Below are positions 46,713 to 54,873 of a stretch of 64,000 nt of DNA, piece after piece; the first letter of the stretch is position 1, and each line of letters opens with the position of its first letter. The notes below the pieces were generated by a model. It saw nothing but the letters and a program-made list of their open reading frames with translations, had not been told where the DNA came from and did no database searches. This DNA is from Serratia sp. PL17 (lineage in GTDB: Bacteria; Pseudomonadota; Gammaproteobacteria; Enterobacterales; Enterobacteriaceae): assembly GCF_017832355.1 (NCBI RefSeq), contig NZ_JAFIBY010000001.1, forward strand, positions 1,302,001 to 1,366,000, in the 5' to 3' direction. The translations under genes were made by a program, and so were the position numbers.

Positions 46713-47722
46713 ATAACGTCATTACTCTGGCTCACGGTAGCGGCGGCACAGCGATGCAGCAGTTATTGGATACGCTTTTCCTGCCCGCCTTCGCCAACCC
46801 GCTTTTGGATCAGCGTGAAGATCAGGCTCGGCTAAGTCTGGCGGGGTTAACGCAGCAGGGCGATCGACTGGCGTTTACCACTGACAGCTACGTCATTGAT
46901 CCTATTTTCTTTCCGGGTGGGGATATTGGCAAACTGGCCGTCTGCGGCACGGCGAACGATCTGGCGGTGAGCGGCGCCCGGCCAGGCTATCTTTCCTGCG
47001 GTTTTATCCTCGAAGAGGGCTTACCCCTGGTCGATTTACAGCGGGTGGTTGCTTCTATGGCCGCGACCGCTCAGCTGGCCGGTATGCGTATCGTGACCGG
47101 GGATACTAAGGTGGTGCAACGTGGCGCTGCTGACAAAGTGTTTATCAATACTGCCGGTATTGGCGTGATCCCGAACGATCTGAATTGGGCTGCTCAAAAT
47201 ATCCAGGCAGGAGACGTCATCATTGTTAGCGGCACGTTAGGTGACCATGGGGCGACTATCCTCAATTTGCGGGAAAATCTGGGAATGTCGTTGGATGTCA
47301 TCAGCGATTGTGCCGTGTTAACCCCTTTAATCTCACCGCTGCGCGCCATTAATGGCGTGCGGGCACTCCGTGATGCTACCCGCGGCGGCGTGAACGCCAT
47401 TCTGCATGAGTTTGCTCGTGCAGCACATGTCGGTATTGAGGTTGAAGAGCGTCTCTTGCCGGTAGCCCCGGCGGTGCGAGGGATCTGTGAATTGCTGGGG
47501 CTGGACGCTATCAATTTTGCCAATGAGGGCAAACTGGTCGTGGTTGCCGCACCAGAGGCTGAACTCGCGGTTCTGACCGCATTGCAGGCGCATCCCTTGG
47601 GCACCGCCGCGGCGGTAATTGGCCGTGTGACAGGTGGGCGGCAAGTGAGGATGCAGGGTGCTTACGGCATCAGCCGTTTACTGGATTTGCCCCATGCCGA
47701 ACCTTTGCCGCGCATTTGTTGA
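46709..47722 (+). CDS. hypE: Carbamoyl dehydratase HypE
   Basis: 337 residues. It has LAHGSGGTAMQQLL near the start, the ATP-binding DSYVIDPIFFPGGDIGKLAVCGTANDLAVSGA region in outline, and ends PRIC. The terminal Cys is carbamoylated by HypF and dehydrated to thiocyanate. It overlaps hypD by 4 bp. About 90 bp separate it from fhlA, and no terminator is seen there, so fhlA is probably co-transcribed at least in part. Confidence 0.95.
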   Translation: MNNVITLAHGSGGTAMQQLLDTLFLPAFANPLLDQREDQARLSLAGLTQQGDRLAFTTDSYVIDPIFFPGGDIGKLAVCGTANDLAVSGARPGYLSCGFILEEGLPLVDLQRVVASMAATAQLAGMRIVTGDTKVVQRGAADKVFINTAGIGVIPNDLNWAAQNIQAGDVIIVSGTLGDHGATILNLRENLGMSLDVISDCAVLTPLISPLRAINGVRALRDATRGGVNAILHEFARAAHVGIEVEERLLPVAPAVRGICELLGLDAINFANEGKLVVVAAPEAELAVLTALQAHPLGTAAAVIGRVTGGRQVRMQGAYGISRLLDLPHAEPLPRIC

Positions 47723-47812
47723 TCCTGTCGGGGGAGAATGCCGTCGCTCAGCGTTACACTTTGCGACGTGACTCACACAAATCATCATCGCGACTCAGGC
47801 AAGTGATAAACA

Positions 47813-49879
47813 ATGTCGAATGCACAATTAGAAAAACAAGCGCTACTTGAAATTACCCGCACGTTACTCAGTCAACACAGCTTCACTGATTTACTGATGC
47901 AATTGCGTCAGGTGTTGCAACGCCTGCAGTTGGCGGAACATGTGACGCTGGTGTTGTTTGATCCGCACAGTGAGCGGGTGAGTTTTTACGGTTTGGATGC
48001 CCGTCGGCAACCGCTGAACTACCAGGATGAGACTCTGTTGGCCAATGGGCCGGTCAGTCGGCTACGGCAGAGTCCCTTACCGCAGTGTTGGCAGAGCGAT
48101 GACCTACACGCCCGTTACCCGCAAATCGGCGCACTGGCGTTGTATCCCCCCTTTAGCCAGTACTGTCTGATGCCGCTGCATGCAGGCGGTACCCTCATCG
48201 GCGGGTGTGAACTGCTGCACGCTAACCCACAGCCTTTCAGTGATAGCAGTCTGGTGCAACTGCAGACACTGATGGAGTTGGTTGCACTGGCAACTGAGCA
48301 GCTCACGTTACGCAAAGAAGCGGAAGCGCAGCAACGTCAGTTGCGCCATGAGCGAGATGACTACCGTATTTTGGTCGACGTCACCAACGCAGTGCTGTCG
48401 AAGCTTGATCTGGACGATTTGATCGGCGAGATCTCCACGGAAATTCACCGCTTTTTCAAAATTGATGCCATCAGTATGGTGCTGTACGCAGATAAAACAG
48501 AACAGGTAACCATTTACTCTACCCATTATTTGCAAGACGACGTCGTTGAACGGCAGCAATACAGCGTCCCATTGGCAGGCACGTTATCGGAACAGGTAAT
48601 GCAAAGTGGCGAAATGCTGCTGTTGAATCTGAGGCATTCCGATCGCCTGGCGGCGTATGAACGCCAGCTGTTCGATCTGTGGCATGACCAGATTCAAACG
48701 CTCTGCGTGCTGCCATTGGTGTTTGGCAAAAAGACCCTGGGCGTTCTGAAACTGGCGCAGTGTCAACCGGACAATTTTAACGCTGCCAATTTGCGGGTGT
48801 TGCAACAGATTGCCGAACGTATTGCTATTGCGGTTGATAACGCACTGGCGTACCAGGAGATCAACCGGCTTAAAGAGAGCCTGGTGCATGAAAACCTCTA
48901 TCTGACCGAGCAGATTAACGGCAACAACCCGGATTTCGGTGAGATTGTCGGACGCAGCGTCGTGATGTCTGCGGTGCTAAAACAGGTCGAAATGGTGGCT
49001 AAAAGCGACTGTTCGGTGTTGATCCTGGGTGAAACCGGCACCGGTAAAGAACTTATCGCTCGCGCTATCCACAATTTGAGCGAGCGTCGCGACCAACGCA
49101 TGGTGAAAATGAATTGTGCCGTGATGCCAACAGGGTTGCTGGAAAGTGATCTGTTCGGCCATGAAAAGGGCTCGTTCACGGGAGCGACGAACCAACGGAT
49201 GGGGCGTTTTGAACTGGCGGACAAAGGCACCTTGTTTCTGGATGAAGTCGGTGAAATTCCCGTTGAGCTGCAACCTAAGTTACTGCGGGTATTGCAGGAA
49301 AGGGAGTTTGAGCGAGTAGGTGGCAACAAAGTGATTTCGGTCGATGTGCGTTTGATTGCGGCAACCAACCGTGATTTGCAGCAGATGGTGGCCGACCGCG
49401 AATTCCGTAGCGATCTTTTCTACCGACTGAACGTGTTCCCTATCGTTATTCCCCCGCTTCGGGAGCGGCCCGAAGACATTCCCCAATTGGTGAAATTCCT
49501 GACCTATAAAATCGCGCGTCGGATGAAACGCACGATCGATAGCATTCCAGCGGAGACGCTGCGTTTGCTGAGCCAAATGCCGTGGCCAGGTAATGTGCGC
49601 GAGCTGGAGAATGTCATCGAGCGCGCAGTGTTACTGACGCACGGCACGGTGCTTAATCTGCAACTGCCGGAAATTCAGTATCCCGTGCCTTCGATGGCGT
49701 TACCCCTCCCTACGCCGGAACCCAGTCAGCCTGGAGAAGACGAGCGTCAGCGGATTATCCGCGTGCTGAAGGAAACCAATGGCGTGGTCGCCGGCCCGCG
49801 GGGCGCTGCGCAGCGATTGGGTCTGAAGCGAACCACATTGCTTTCACGGATGAAAAAATGGGGCATTTTGGTCAAGTAA
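47813..49879 (+). CDS. fhlA: Formate-responsive sigma-54 activator FhlA
   Basis: 688 residues (E. coli 692). Two N-terminal GAF domains (about 1-160 and 180-345) sense formate. The AAA+ domain (about 375-610) has GETGTGKE, Walker B LFLDEVGE and DVRLIAATNRDL. The sigma-contact loop is GSFTGA (49169-49186) where E. coli FhlA has GAFTGA; Ser at this place is known in some functional activators. The Fis-type helix-turn-helix is RGAAQRLGLKRTTLLSRMK. It activates hyc, hyp and hydN-fdhF promoters. The short gap before it may allow a weak constitutive promoter. Confidence 0.94.
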   Translation: MSNAQLEKQALLEITRTLLSQHSFTDLLMQLRQVLQRLQLAEHVTLVLFDPHSERVSFYGLDARRQPLNYQDETLLANGPVSRLRQSPLPQCWQSDDLHARYPQIGALALYPPFSQYCLMPLHAGGTLIGGCELLHANPQPFSDSSLVQLQTLMELVALATEQLTLRKEAEAQQRQLRHERDDYRILVDVTNAVLSKLDLDDLIGEISTEIHRFFKIDAISMVLYADKTEQVTIYSTHYLQDDVVERQQYSVPLAGTLSEQVMQSGEMLLLNLRHSDRLAAYERQLFDLWHDQIQTLCVLPLVFGKKTLGVLKLAQCQPDNFNAANLRVLQQIAERIAIAVDNALAYQEINRLKESLVHENLYLTEQINGNNPDFGEIVGRSVVMSAVLKQVEMVAKSDCSVLILGETGTGKELIARAIHNLSERRDQRMVKMNCAVMPTGLLESDLFGHEKGSFTGATNQRMGRFELADKGTLFLDEVGEIPVELQPKLLRVLQEREFERVGGNKVISVDVRLIAATNRDLQQMVADREFRSDLFYRLNVFPIVIPPLRERPEDIPQLVKFLTYKIARRMKRTIDSIPAETLRLLSQMPWPGNVRELENVIERAVLLTHGTVLNLQLPEIQYPVPSMALPLPTPEPSQPGEDERQRIIRVLKETNGVVAGPRGAAQRLGLKRTTLLSRMKKWGILVK

Positions 49880-49890
49880 GGGGGAGGTAA

Positions 49891-49929
49891 ATAAAAGGCC
49901 AGAGCCCGGTTGAATATCGGACTCTGGCC
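49891..49929 (-). terminator. Terminator of the 49941-51155 operon
   Basis: GGCCAGAG (49897-49904) and CTCTGGCC (49922-49929) form the stem. On the minus strand it is followed by TTTTATTT. It can also end fhlA, since it lies 18 bp beyond that stop. Confidence 0.8.
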
Positions 49930-49940
49930 CCGTCATGCAC

Positions 49941-50177
49941 TTACCCTTGGCCGTTCAGTTTTGTTTCCTCGGGCCTTTGCTTGCGCAGTAAATGCAACAG
50001 TAAGGACACGCGTCGCTCTGTCCGTTCCGGGCTATCCGGTGGCAAGTTATAACGTAAGCTATAACGCTCGTTTTTCTCATTGACGAATTCGATGAGAAGC
50101 ACGGGGACTGAAGCCCCGACGACGTGTTGATAGTTCAATGAGATAGATGACAGGTCTCTTTTCATGAAAATACCCAT
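49941..50177 (-). CDS. Hypothetical protein, up to 78 residues
   Basis: The frame opens 6 bp after the stop of the membrane-protein gene on the same strand. ATG 50177 follows GATGGATC; ATG 50165 is a possible start too. The product is soluble and charged, with a beta-like stretch (VVGASVPVLLIEFVNEKNERYSLRYNL) and a basic C-terminus. Family not recognised. The tight spacing suggests it works with the membrane protein. Confidence 0.55.
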   Translation of the reverse strand: MGIFMKRDLSSISLNYQHVVGASVPVLLIEFVNEKNERYSLRYNLPPDSPERTERRVSLLLHLLRKQRPEETKLNGQG

Positions 50178-50183
50178 GATCCA

Positions 50184-51155
50184 TCAGCTCACAACGAGGG
50201 GGCGACGAGTTGACACAGCAATCCGTCCGATACCAAAGCTCAGTGCGGCACCCAATAACAGTATCAGTAAGGAACTCCATGCGGCACGGGACACTTGCTT
50301 GGCAGCCACATCCGCAGCTTCACGCGCTTTCTGCTCAGCCTGAGCCTTAAGTTTTTCGACTTTTTGCACCGCCTGCTGATATGCCTGGGCGTAATTATCA
50401 ACGATTTGAGTCGCTTCGGCGCGGCTCTTACCGGTACGTGCAGCAACGATGTTCACCAACGCATCTTTATCCGCCGCGTTCAAAGCAGGTTCGCCGGATT
50501 GTTTAACGCGTTCGAACCATTGTTTAAGCTCTGTCGCCGCCTGCGTTGGAACGGTGGTGGCATCAGTGGCTGATTGCTTGCCGTCCGTTGCTGCCTGTTC
50601 GGTTTTTTGCGTCAGCGTCGATGGATCTAATTCAGGCTTACCGGTTTGCTTGAGTGTGGTGGTCAACTGATCCTCCAAATCCCCCCAGTCCAGGCTAATA
50701 CCTTTCTTATCAAGTTGCTGCTTGACGCTATCACCAATACCCGGTGCGGCTGCCGCAAGGCCATTGCCCGCCAGCGATAACCCTTTACCCACGGCGTTTC
50801 CGGCCAAACCGACAACGCCGCTCGCCAACGAAACCACCAACCAGGTCGTCAGCAATGTGGTCACCGCCCAGCTCAACAAGCCGTGCAAGCCTCCACGATC
50901 AGGTGCGGTTCGGCCAGCGATAAATGCCCCCGCGGCTAGCGAGATCAGCGTGGAGACAAAAAGCCAAATCCCGGTCCCTACACCGAAGCCGCTTAACGGA
51001 TTGCCTTCATGCATCGGGTCCACGGCAGATGCGCCAACAGCGGTACCCAGGACGCTTAATATCAAATAGGTCACCAGCGCCATGGCACTCCCGGCCAATA
51101 TTGAGCCCCATGAAACGTGAAACGCAAAGCGATTGGATTCATAGACAGTGGTCAT
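50184..51155 (-). CDS. Membrane protein with long coiled central region
   Basis: 323 residues. Hydrophobic segments lie at about 15-40 and 58-80, at about 95-120 and in the last 30 residues. Glycine-rich membrane blocks include GSILAGSAMALVTYLILSVLG and FVSTLISLAAGAFIAGRTAP. The middle (about 150-285) is soluble, rich in Ala, Gln, Lys and Thr, and probably helical (QQAVQKVEKLKAQAEQKAREAADVAAKQ in outline). Such proteins are often labelled hypothetical or PhnA-like without a known role. It is divergent from a PAS-LuxR regulator, near a CsbD gene, suggesting an envelope-stress setting. Confidence 0.6.
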   Translation of the reverse strand: MTTVYESNRFAFHVSWGSILAGSAMALVTYLILSVLGTAVGASAVDPMHEGNPLSGFGVGTGIWLFVSTLISLAAGAFIAGRTAPDRGGLHGLLSWAVTTLLTTWLVVSLASGVVGLAGNAVGKGLSLAGNGLAAAAPGIGDSVKQQLDKKGISLDWGDLEDQLTTTLKQTGKPELDPSTLTQKTEQAATDGKQSATDATTVPTQAATELKQWFERVKQSGEPALNAADKDALVNIVAARTGKSRAEATQIVDNYAQAYQQAVQKVEKLKAQAEQKAREAADVAAKQVSRAAWSSLLILLLGAALSFGIGRIAVSTRRPLVVS

Positions 51156-51392
51156 TGTTCTTCCTTATATTTACTGGACAAGTGGTTGTACGCGCAGCAT
51201 CCACCGCGCCGACAGAATCAGTCTGCCGCTGTGCACCACCGATCGTCCCGGTTCATTTGCACTGCTAAACCTAGTGCATTCACACCCCGCGAATGCATGA
51301 CTTACGCACTATGCTGATCCTGAAGTCGCGTAATTTACAGGAGCTCCGATCGCCGCTTGGCGGCCCGGGACCTTTCGTATTTTGGAGAAAAC

Positions 51393-52889
51393 ATGAGCCA
51401 GGCCGTACTCGCCAGCGAAACTAACCGTAGCCAATTACAACAGATCATCTCAGGGCTGACCGAAGGGGTGATGTTGATTGAAATCGACCAGACTATTCTT
51501 TGGGCCAATGAAGCCGCGCTAAGCATGCATGAATTGAGTCATCTGAGTGAACTGGGGGCAAATGCCCAAGAGTACGCTGAACGTTTTGCCCTGCGATATC
51601 GCAACAATCATCCGTTAACGGCGGATCAATACCCGATCAGCCGGGTTGCCAAGGGTGAGGCGTTTAGCGATGTGCTGGTGGAGGTGAAACCCACCACGGA
51701 GCCAGACTTCATTTGGGTTCACCGGCTACGCAGCCTGATTATCACCGACAGCCAAGGGCAGCCCGAGTTGCTGGTGTTGATCTTGAGCGATGCCACTGAA
51801 TGGGCGAGTGCGGAGGAGCGTTTTGAAAAAACGTTCAACGCCAATCCCGCCCCCGCCGTGATCTGCAGCCTGAGCGATCTGCGTTACATTAAGGTCAACC
51901 AGGGGTTTCTCGACATGACCGGCTATAGCCGCGACCAGGTCATGGGCAACTCGGTCTACGCATTGGATGTACTGGAGCAGGCAGAGCATAAAGAGCAAGC
52001 CGTACAGCGCCTGATTGACGGGGAAACCATCCCGCAGATGCAAGCAGAGCTGAAATTACCGGAGGGGGGAACCAAGCTGGTCATCGTCGCCGGTCAGCCG
52101 TTAGACGTTAATGAAAAAGAGTGCATGCTGTTTACCTTTACCGATCTGGAACCCCGGCGTAAGGCAGAGTCAGCCTTGCGTGAGAGCGAAGAGCGATTTG
52201 CCAAATCCTTTCGCTTGAGCCCGGTTCCCACGCTGGTATGCACGGCTGACAAACAGCAGGTGTTGGATATCAATGAAGCCTTTATGAAGACCACCGGATA
52301 TGCCGCTGAGGAGCTCATCGGTAAGTCGGTCGACGACATCAATTTTTTTGACGGGCAAGGGGAGTGCCAGCGCTTGTTTGCCGCGTTGGGGAAAACCGGC
52401 AACGTCGAGAGTCAGGATTTCAAAATCCGGAAAAAGGGCAATGATGTGATCGATTGTGTGGTCTCAGCCGATGCGGTGAGTATTCAGGATGCCCCTTGTT
52501 ACCTGCTTGTGCTGATGGACATTACTGAGCGTAAGCGTTCAGAGCTTGAATTGGTCGTGGCTATCGAGGAGGTGATGCAAGATGCGTCCTGGTTCAGCCA
52601 AACCCTGCTTGAGAAACTGGCCAATGTAAAAAGCATCAACAAGCCCAATCTGTCAGGGTTTTCCTTTACCGATCTTACCGCCCGCGAGCGCGATGTATTG
52701 GGGTTAATCTGTGAAGGTTTGCCGGACAAGAAAATCGCGACCCGGCTCAATCTTGCCCCCAATACCGTACGCAATCACGTGGCTACGGTGTATTCCAAAC
52801 TTGACGTGCATAGCCGCAGCGAAGCTATCGTTTGGGCCAGAGAGCGGGGGCTGTTTGCGGGTGAACGGCAGCCTAAAAACGGCAAATAG
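51393..52889 (+). CDS. PAS-domain LuxR-type transcription regulator
   Basis: 498 residues from ATG 51393 (TTTGGAGAAAAC upstream); the in-frame upstream ATG at 51357 lacks a site. Three PAS-type sensor domains occupy about 10-130, 145-255 and 270-385. A LuxR helix-turn-helix (about 425-485; LTARERDVLGLICEGLPDKKIATRLNLAPNTVRNHV in outline) is at the C-terminus. No receiver or kinase domain is present, so ligand or redox sensing by PAS is direct. The flanking genes are a divergent membrane operon and csbD-like; both are possible targets. Effector unknown. Confidence 0.82.
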   Translation: MSQAVLASETNRSQLQQIISGLTEGVMLIEIDQTILWANEAALSMHELSHLSELGANAQEYAERFALRYRNNHPLTADQYPISRVAKGEAFSDVLVEVKPTTEPDFIWVHRLRSLIITDSQGQPELLVLILSDATEWASAEERFEKTFNANPAPAVICSLSDLRYIKVNQGFLDMTGYSRDQVMGNSVYALDVLEQAEHKEQAVQRLIDGETIPQMQAELKLPEGGTKLVIVAGQPLDVNEKECMLFTFTDLEPRRKAESALRESEERFAKSFRLSPVPTLVCTADKQQVLDINEAFMKTTGYAAEELIGKSVDDINFFDGQGECQRLFAALGKTGNVESQDFKIRKKGNDVIDCVVSADAVSIQDAPCYLLVLMDITERKRSELELVVAIEEVMQDASWFSQTLLEKLANVKSINKPNLSGFSFTDLTARERDVLGLICEGLPDKKIATRLNLAPNTVRNHVATVYSKLDVHSRSEAIVWARERGLFAGERQPKNGK

Positions 52890-53019
52890 GGTGCAAATGG
52901 ACTAGTTCTTCCCATGCAAACTGGCCTTATGAACCCGTGATTTGCGGCTTAACATTGAGGACAAGTCACGGCATCTGTCTCTACCGATGCCGAAGCTGAC
53001 CTAACCTCAGGAGAGCATA

Positions 53020-53271
53020 ATGAACAGCGATAAGATCAATGGTGTTATGGACAAAGTTGTGGGTAAAGCACAAGAAGTGGCGGGTGACGTGACGGGCGAC
53101 GAGCAGTTACAAGCCGAAGGGACCACCCGTTACGTTGCTGGTGCAGTGCAAGAAAAATACGGTGATGCTCTGAACTGCATCAGTGATGCCGTCAGGAAGA
53201 AGCCGCTCGCTACCGTTGCTATCTTTGCCGGCGTGAGTTTACTGGCTGGCCTGCTGTTACGTCGCCGTTAA
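53020..53271 (+). CDS. CsbD-family protein with C-terminal membrane anchor
   Basis: 83 residues. The N-terminal ~50 residues are CsbD-like (DKINGVMDKVVGKAQEVAGDVTGDEQLQAEG in outline). The C-terminal ~28 have a basic KKP and a single transmembrane helix ending LLAGLLLRRR, as in YqjD/ElaB inner-membrane proteins. The combination is compact and would tether CsbD to the membrane. GGAGAG precedes the ATG. CsbD proteins are stress-induced with unknown function. A short GC hairpin follows at 53294-53310. Confidence 0.8.
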   Translation: MNSDKINGVMDKVVGKAQEVAGDVTGDEQLQAEGTTRYVAGAVQEKYGDALNCISDAVRKKPLATVAIFAGVSLLAGLLLRRR

Positions 53272-53532
53272 GACAGGTTTAACTTCTGATATCGCCCGCA
53301 TTTCGCGGGCGAACTGCTTCAAAATGGGCCGGTCATTGACAGCCTGACTTATTCATCGCCTTTCGCCCCGCAGTCATCTTTGTCCGCTATCCTTCCCTGA
53401 ACAGAATCAAAACCATCTTGGGCTCTGTTTTGCGTCTGGCGCATACGTCCTATATATTTATTCATAGGCCCTGAGGCCGTTAGGGAATAGTGATTCTTGA
53501 TCCAACTAGTCACCGATTACTAGGAAGCTATC

Positions 53533-53850
53533 ATGCATAAAAGAACACTGGCGACATTGCACTACGAGAATATGCCTTACGACGGGGTGTACTACCATAT
53601 CTTAAAACGTGAGGCGCAAGGGCACACGGCGCTGTTGAAACTTGATGCTGGCAGTAAGCAGTCGGCCCGTATGCATCCGGGCTGGGTTAAATTGATGGTC
53701 CTGTCCGGTGAGCTCAACGTTGGGGACCAGACTTTGCAGTCTCATGAAATGTTGATGATCCCGGCCAAAACCGCGTATACGGTAGAAGCCATAACAGAAG
53801 TGTTCTGTCTGGCGATTTCTGAACTCGATGGGGTAGAACTGGCTCGTTAA
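53533..53850 (+). CDS. Small cupin-like protein
   Basis: 105 residues. It has a double-stranded beta pattern with ARMHPGWVKLMVLSGELNVGDQTL and MLMIPAKTAYTVEA in outline, the shape of ChrR-type/small cupins. Only one possible metal His is seen in the first motif (MHPG), and the second motif lacks His, so metal binding may be weak or absent. AGGAAGCTATC precedes the ATG. It is transcribed alone. Function unknown. Confidence 0.7.
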   Translation: MHKRTLATLHYENMPYDGVYYHILKREAQGHTALLKLDAGSKQSARMHPGWVKLMVLSGELNVGDQTLQSHEMLMIPAKTAYTVEAITEVFCLAISELDGVELAR

Positions 53851-54114
53851 AGAGTGTACTTATCAGATTAGCCTGGTGGGTGTCATGGGCTTATCTGGTG
53901 GAATTCCCCGTCAAGCTGCGGGGAGTTCTGATTTACGCTGGAAAACGGCCTGGGCTTAACAAAGGCATCCCTTTTTGTCTGCTGAGATCCATCTCGCGCC
54001 GTTTTCTGAAACGATATCCCCCATCTTGCGTATCCCGTTGCTTTCAGAACATCACCCTGTCCTTGTCTCTCACTGCAACGCCTTGAATGATCAGGCAGGG
54101 GATATAAAACACGT

Positions 54115-54142
54115 AAGTGACCAAATAACCATTTGGTCACTT
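54115..54142. promoter_or_regulatory. TetR operator upstream of the regulator gene
   Basis: AAGTGACCAAAT and ATTTGGTCACTT are perfect 12-bp inverted arms around AACC. The core GTGACCA-N10-TGGTCAC (54117-54140) recurs at 54802-54825. It lies 37 bp before the TetR start. Confidence 0.8.
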
Positions 54143-54178
54143 GTTGTGGATCGCCGCTCACCGAGATAAGCTATACAG

Positions 54179-54793
54179 ATGAATGAAAAAATGAATACAC
54201 CACAGACGCGGGGCCCTTCGGACCACAGTGTTCGCGATCAGGTCGTGGCAGCCGCTACCGAATACTTCGGGCACTACGGTTATGAAAAAACCACGGTGTC
54301 CGATCTGGCCAAAGCGATCGGCTTTTCGAAGGCTTACATCTACAAGTTCTTTGAATCCAAACAGGCGATTGGTGAGGTGATCTGTTCTAATCGCCTGGCG
54401 ATGATTATGGCGCTGGTGGACTCAGCCATCGCCGATTCGCCAACCGCGTCAGAGAAGCTAAGACGCTTGTTCAAGGCGCTGTCGGAGACCAGTAGCGACT
54501 TATTTTTCCATGACAGAAAACTCTATGATATCGCCGCCGTCGCCGCACGCGATCAATGGCCTTCGGTGAAGTCACATGAAGCTCATCTGCTGCAAATCAT
54601 CCAACAGATCCTCCGCGAAGGGCGTGAGTCCGGAGAGTTTGAACGCAAGACCCCGATGGACGAGGCTGCCAGTGCGATTTATCTGGTGATGTGTCCCTAT
54701 ATCAACCCCGTACAGCTGCAATACAACCTCGAAACCGCCGGGGAAGCCGCGGTACTGTTGTCGGGCCTGATATTGCGCAGTTTGTCGCCTTAA
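54179..54793 (+). CDS. TetR/AcrR-family repressor
   Basis: 204 residues. The helix-turn-helix is at about 20-65 (VVAAATEYFGHYGYEKTTVSDLAKAIGFSKAYIYKFF in outline), followed by a helical ligand domain. It sits just before an RND adaptor and pump. Matching 24-bp palindromes before this gene and before the adaptor gene imply that it represses both. The ribosome site before ATG 54179 is weak; ATG 54191 is an alternative. Confidence 0.88.
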   Translation: MNEKMNTPQTRGPSDHSVRDQVVAAATEYFGHYGYEKTTVSDLAKAIGFSKAYIYKFFESKQAIGEVICSNRLAMIMALVDSAIADSPTASEKLRRLFKALSETSSDLFFHDRKLYDIAAVAARDQWPSVKSHEAHLLQIIQQILREGRESGEFERKTPMDEAASAIYLVMCPYINPVQLQYNLETAGEAAVLLSGLILRSLSP

Positions 54794-54801
54794 TATGAAT
54801 G

Positions 54802-54837
54802 GTGACCATTGACTTAATTGGTCACTAGTCGGAGAAT
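54802..54837 (+). promoter_or_regulatory. Second TetR operator with overlapping promoter
   Basis: GTGACCA (54802-54808) and TGGTCAC (54819-54825) repeat the operator upstream of the tetR-like gene. TTGACT (54809-54814) lies inside it and GAGAAT (54832-54837) is 17 bp downstream, giving a -35/-10 pair that repressor binding would cover. Confidence 0.7.
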
Positions 54838-54873
54838 GCGGTTCTTGTCCTGTCAATGACGTAAGGGAACCCC

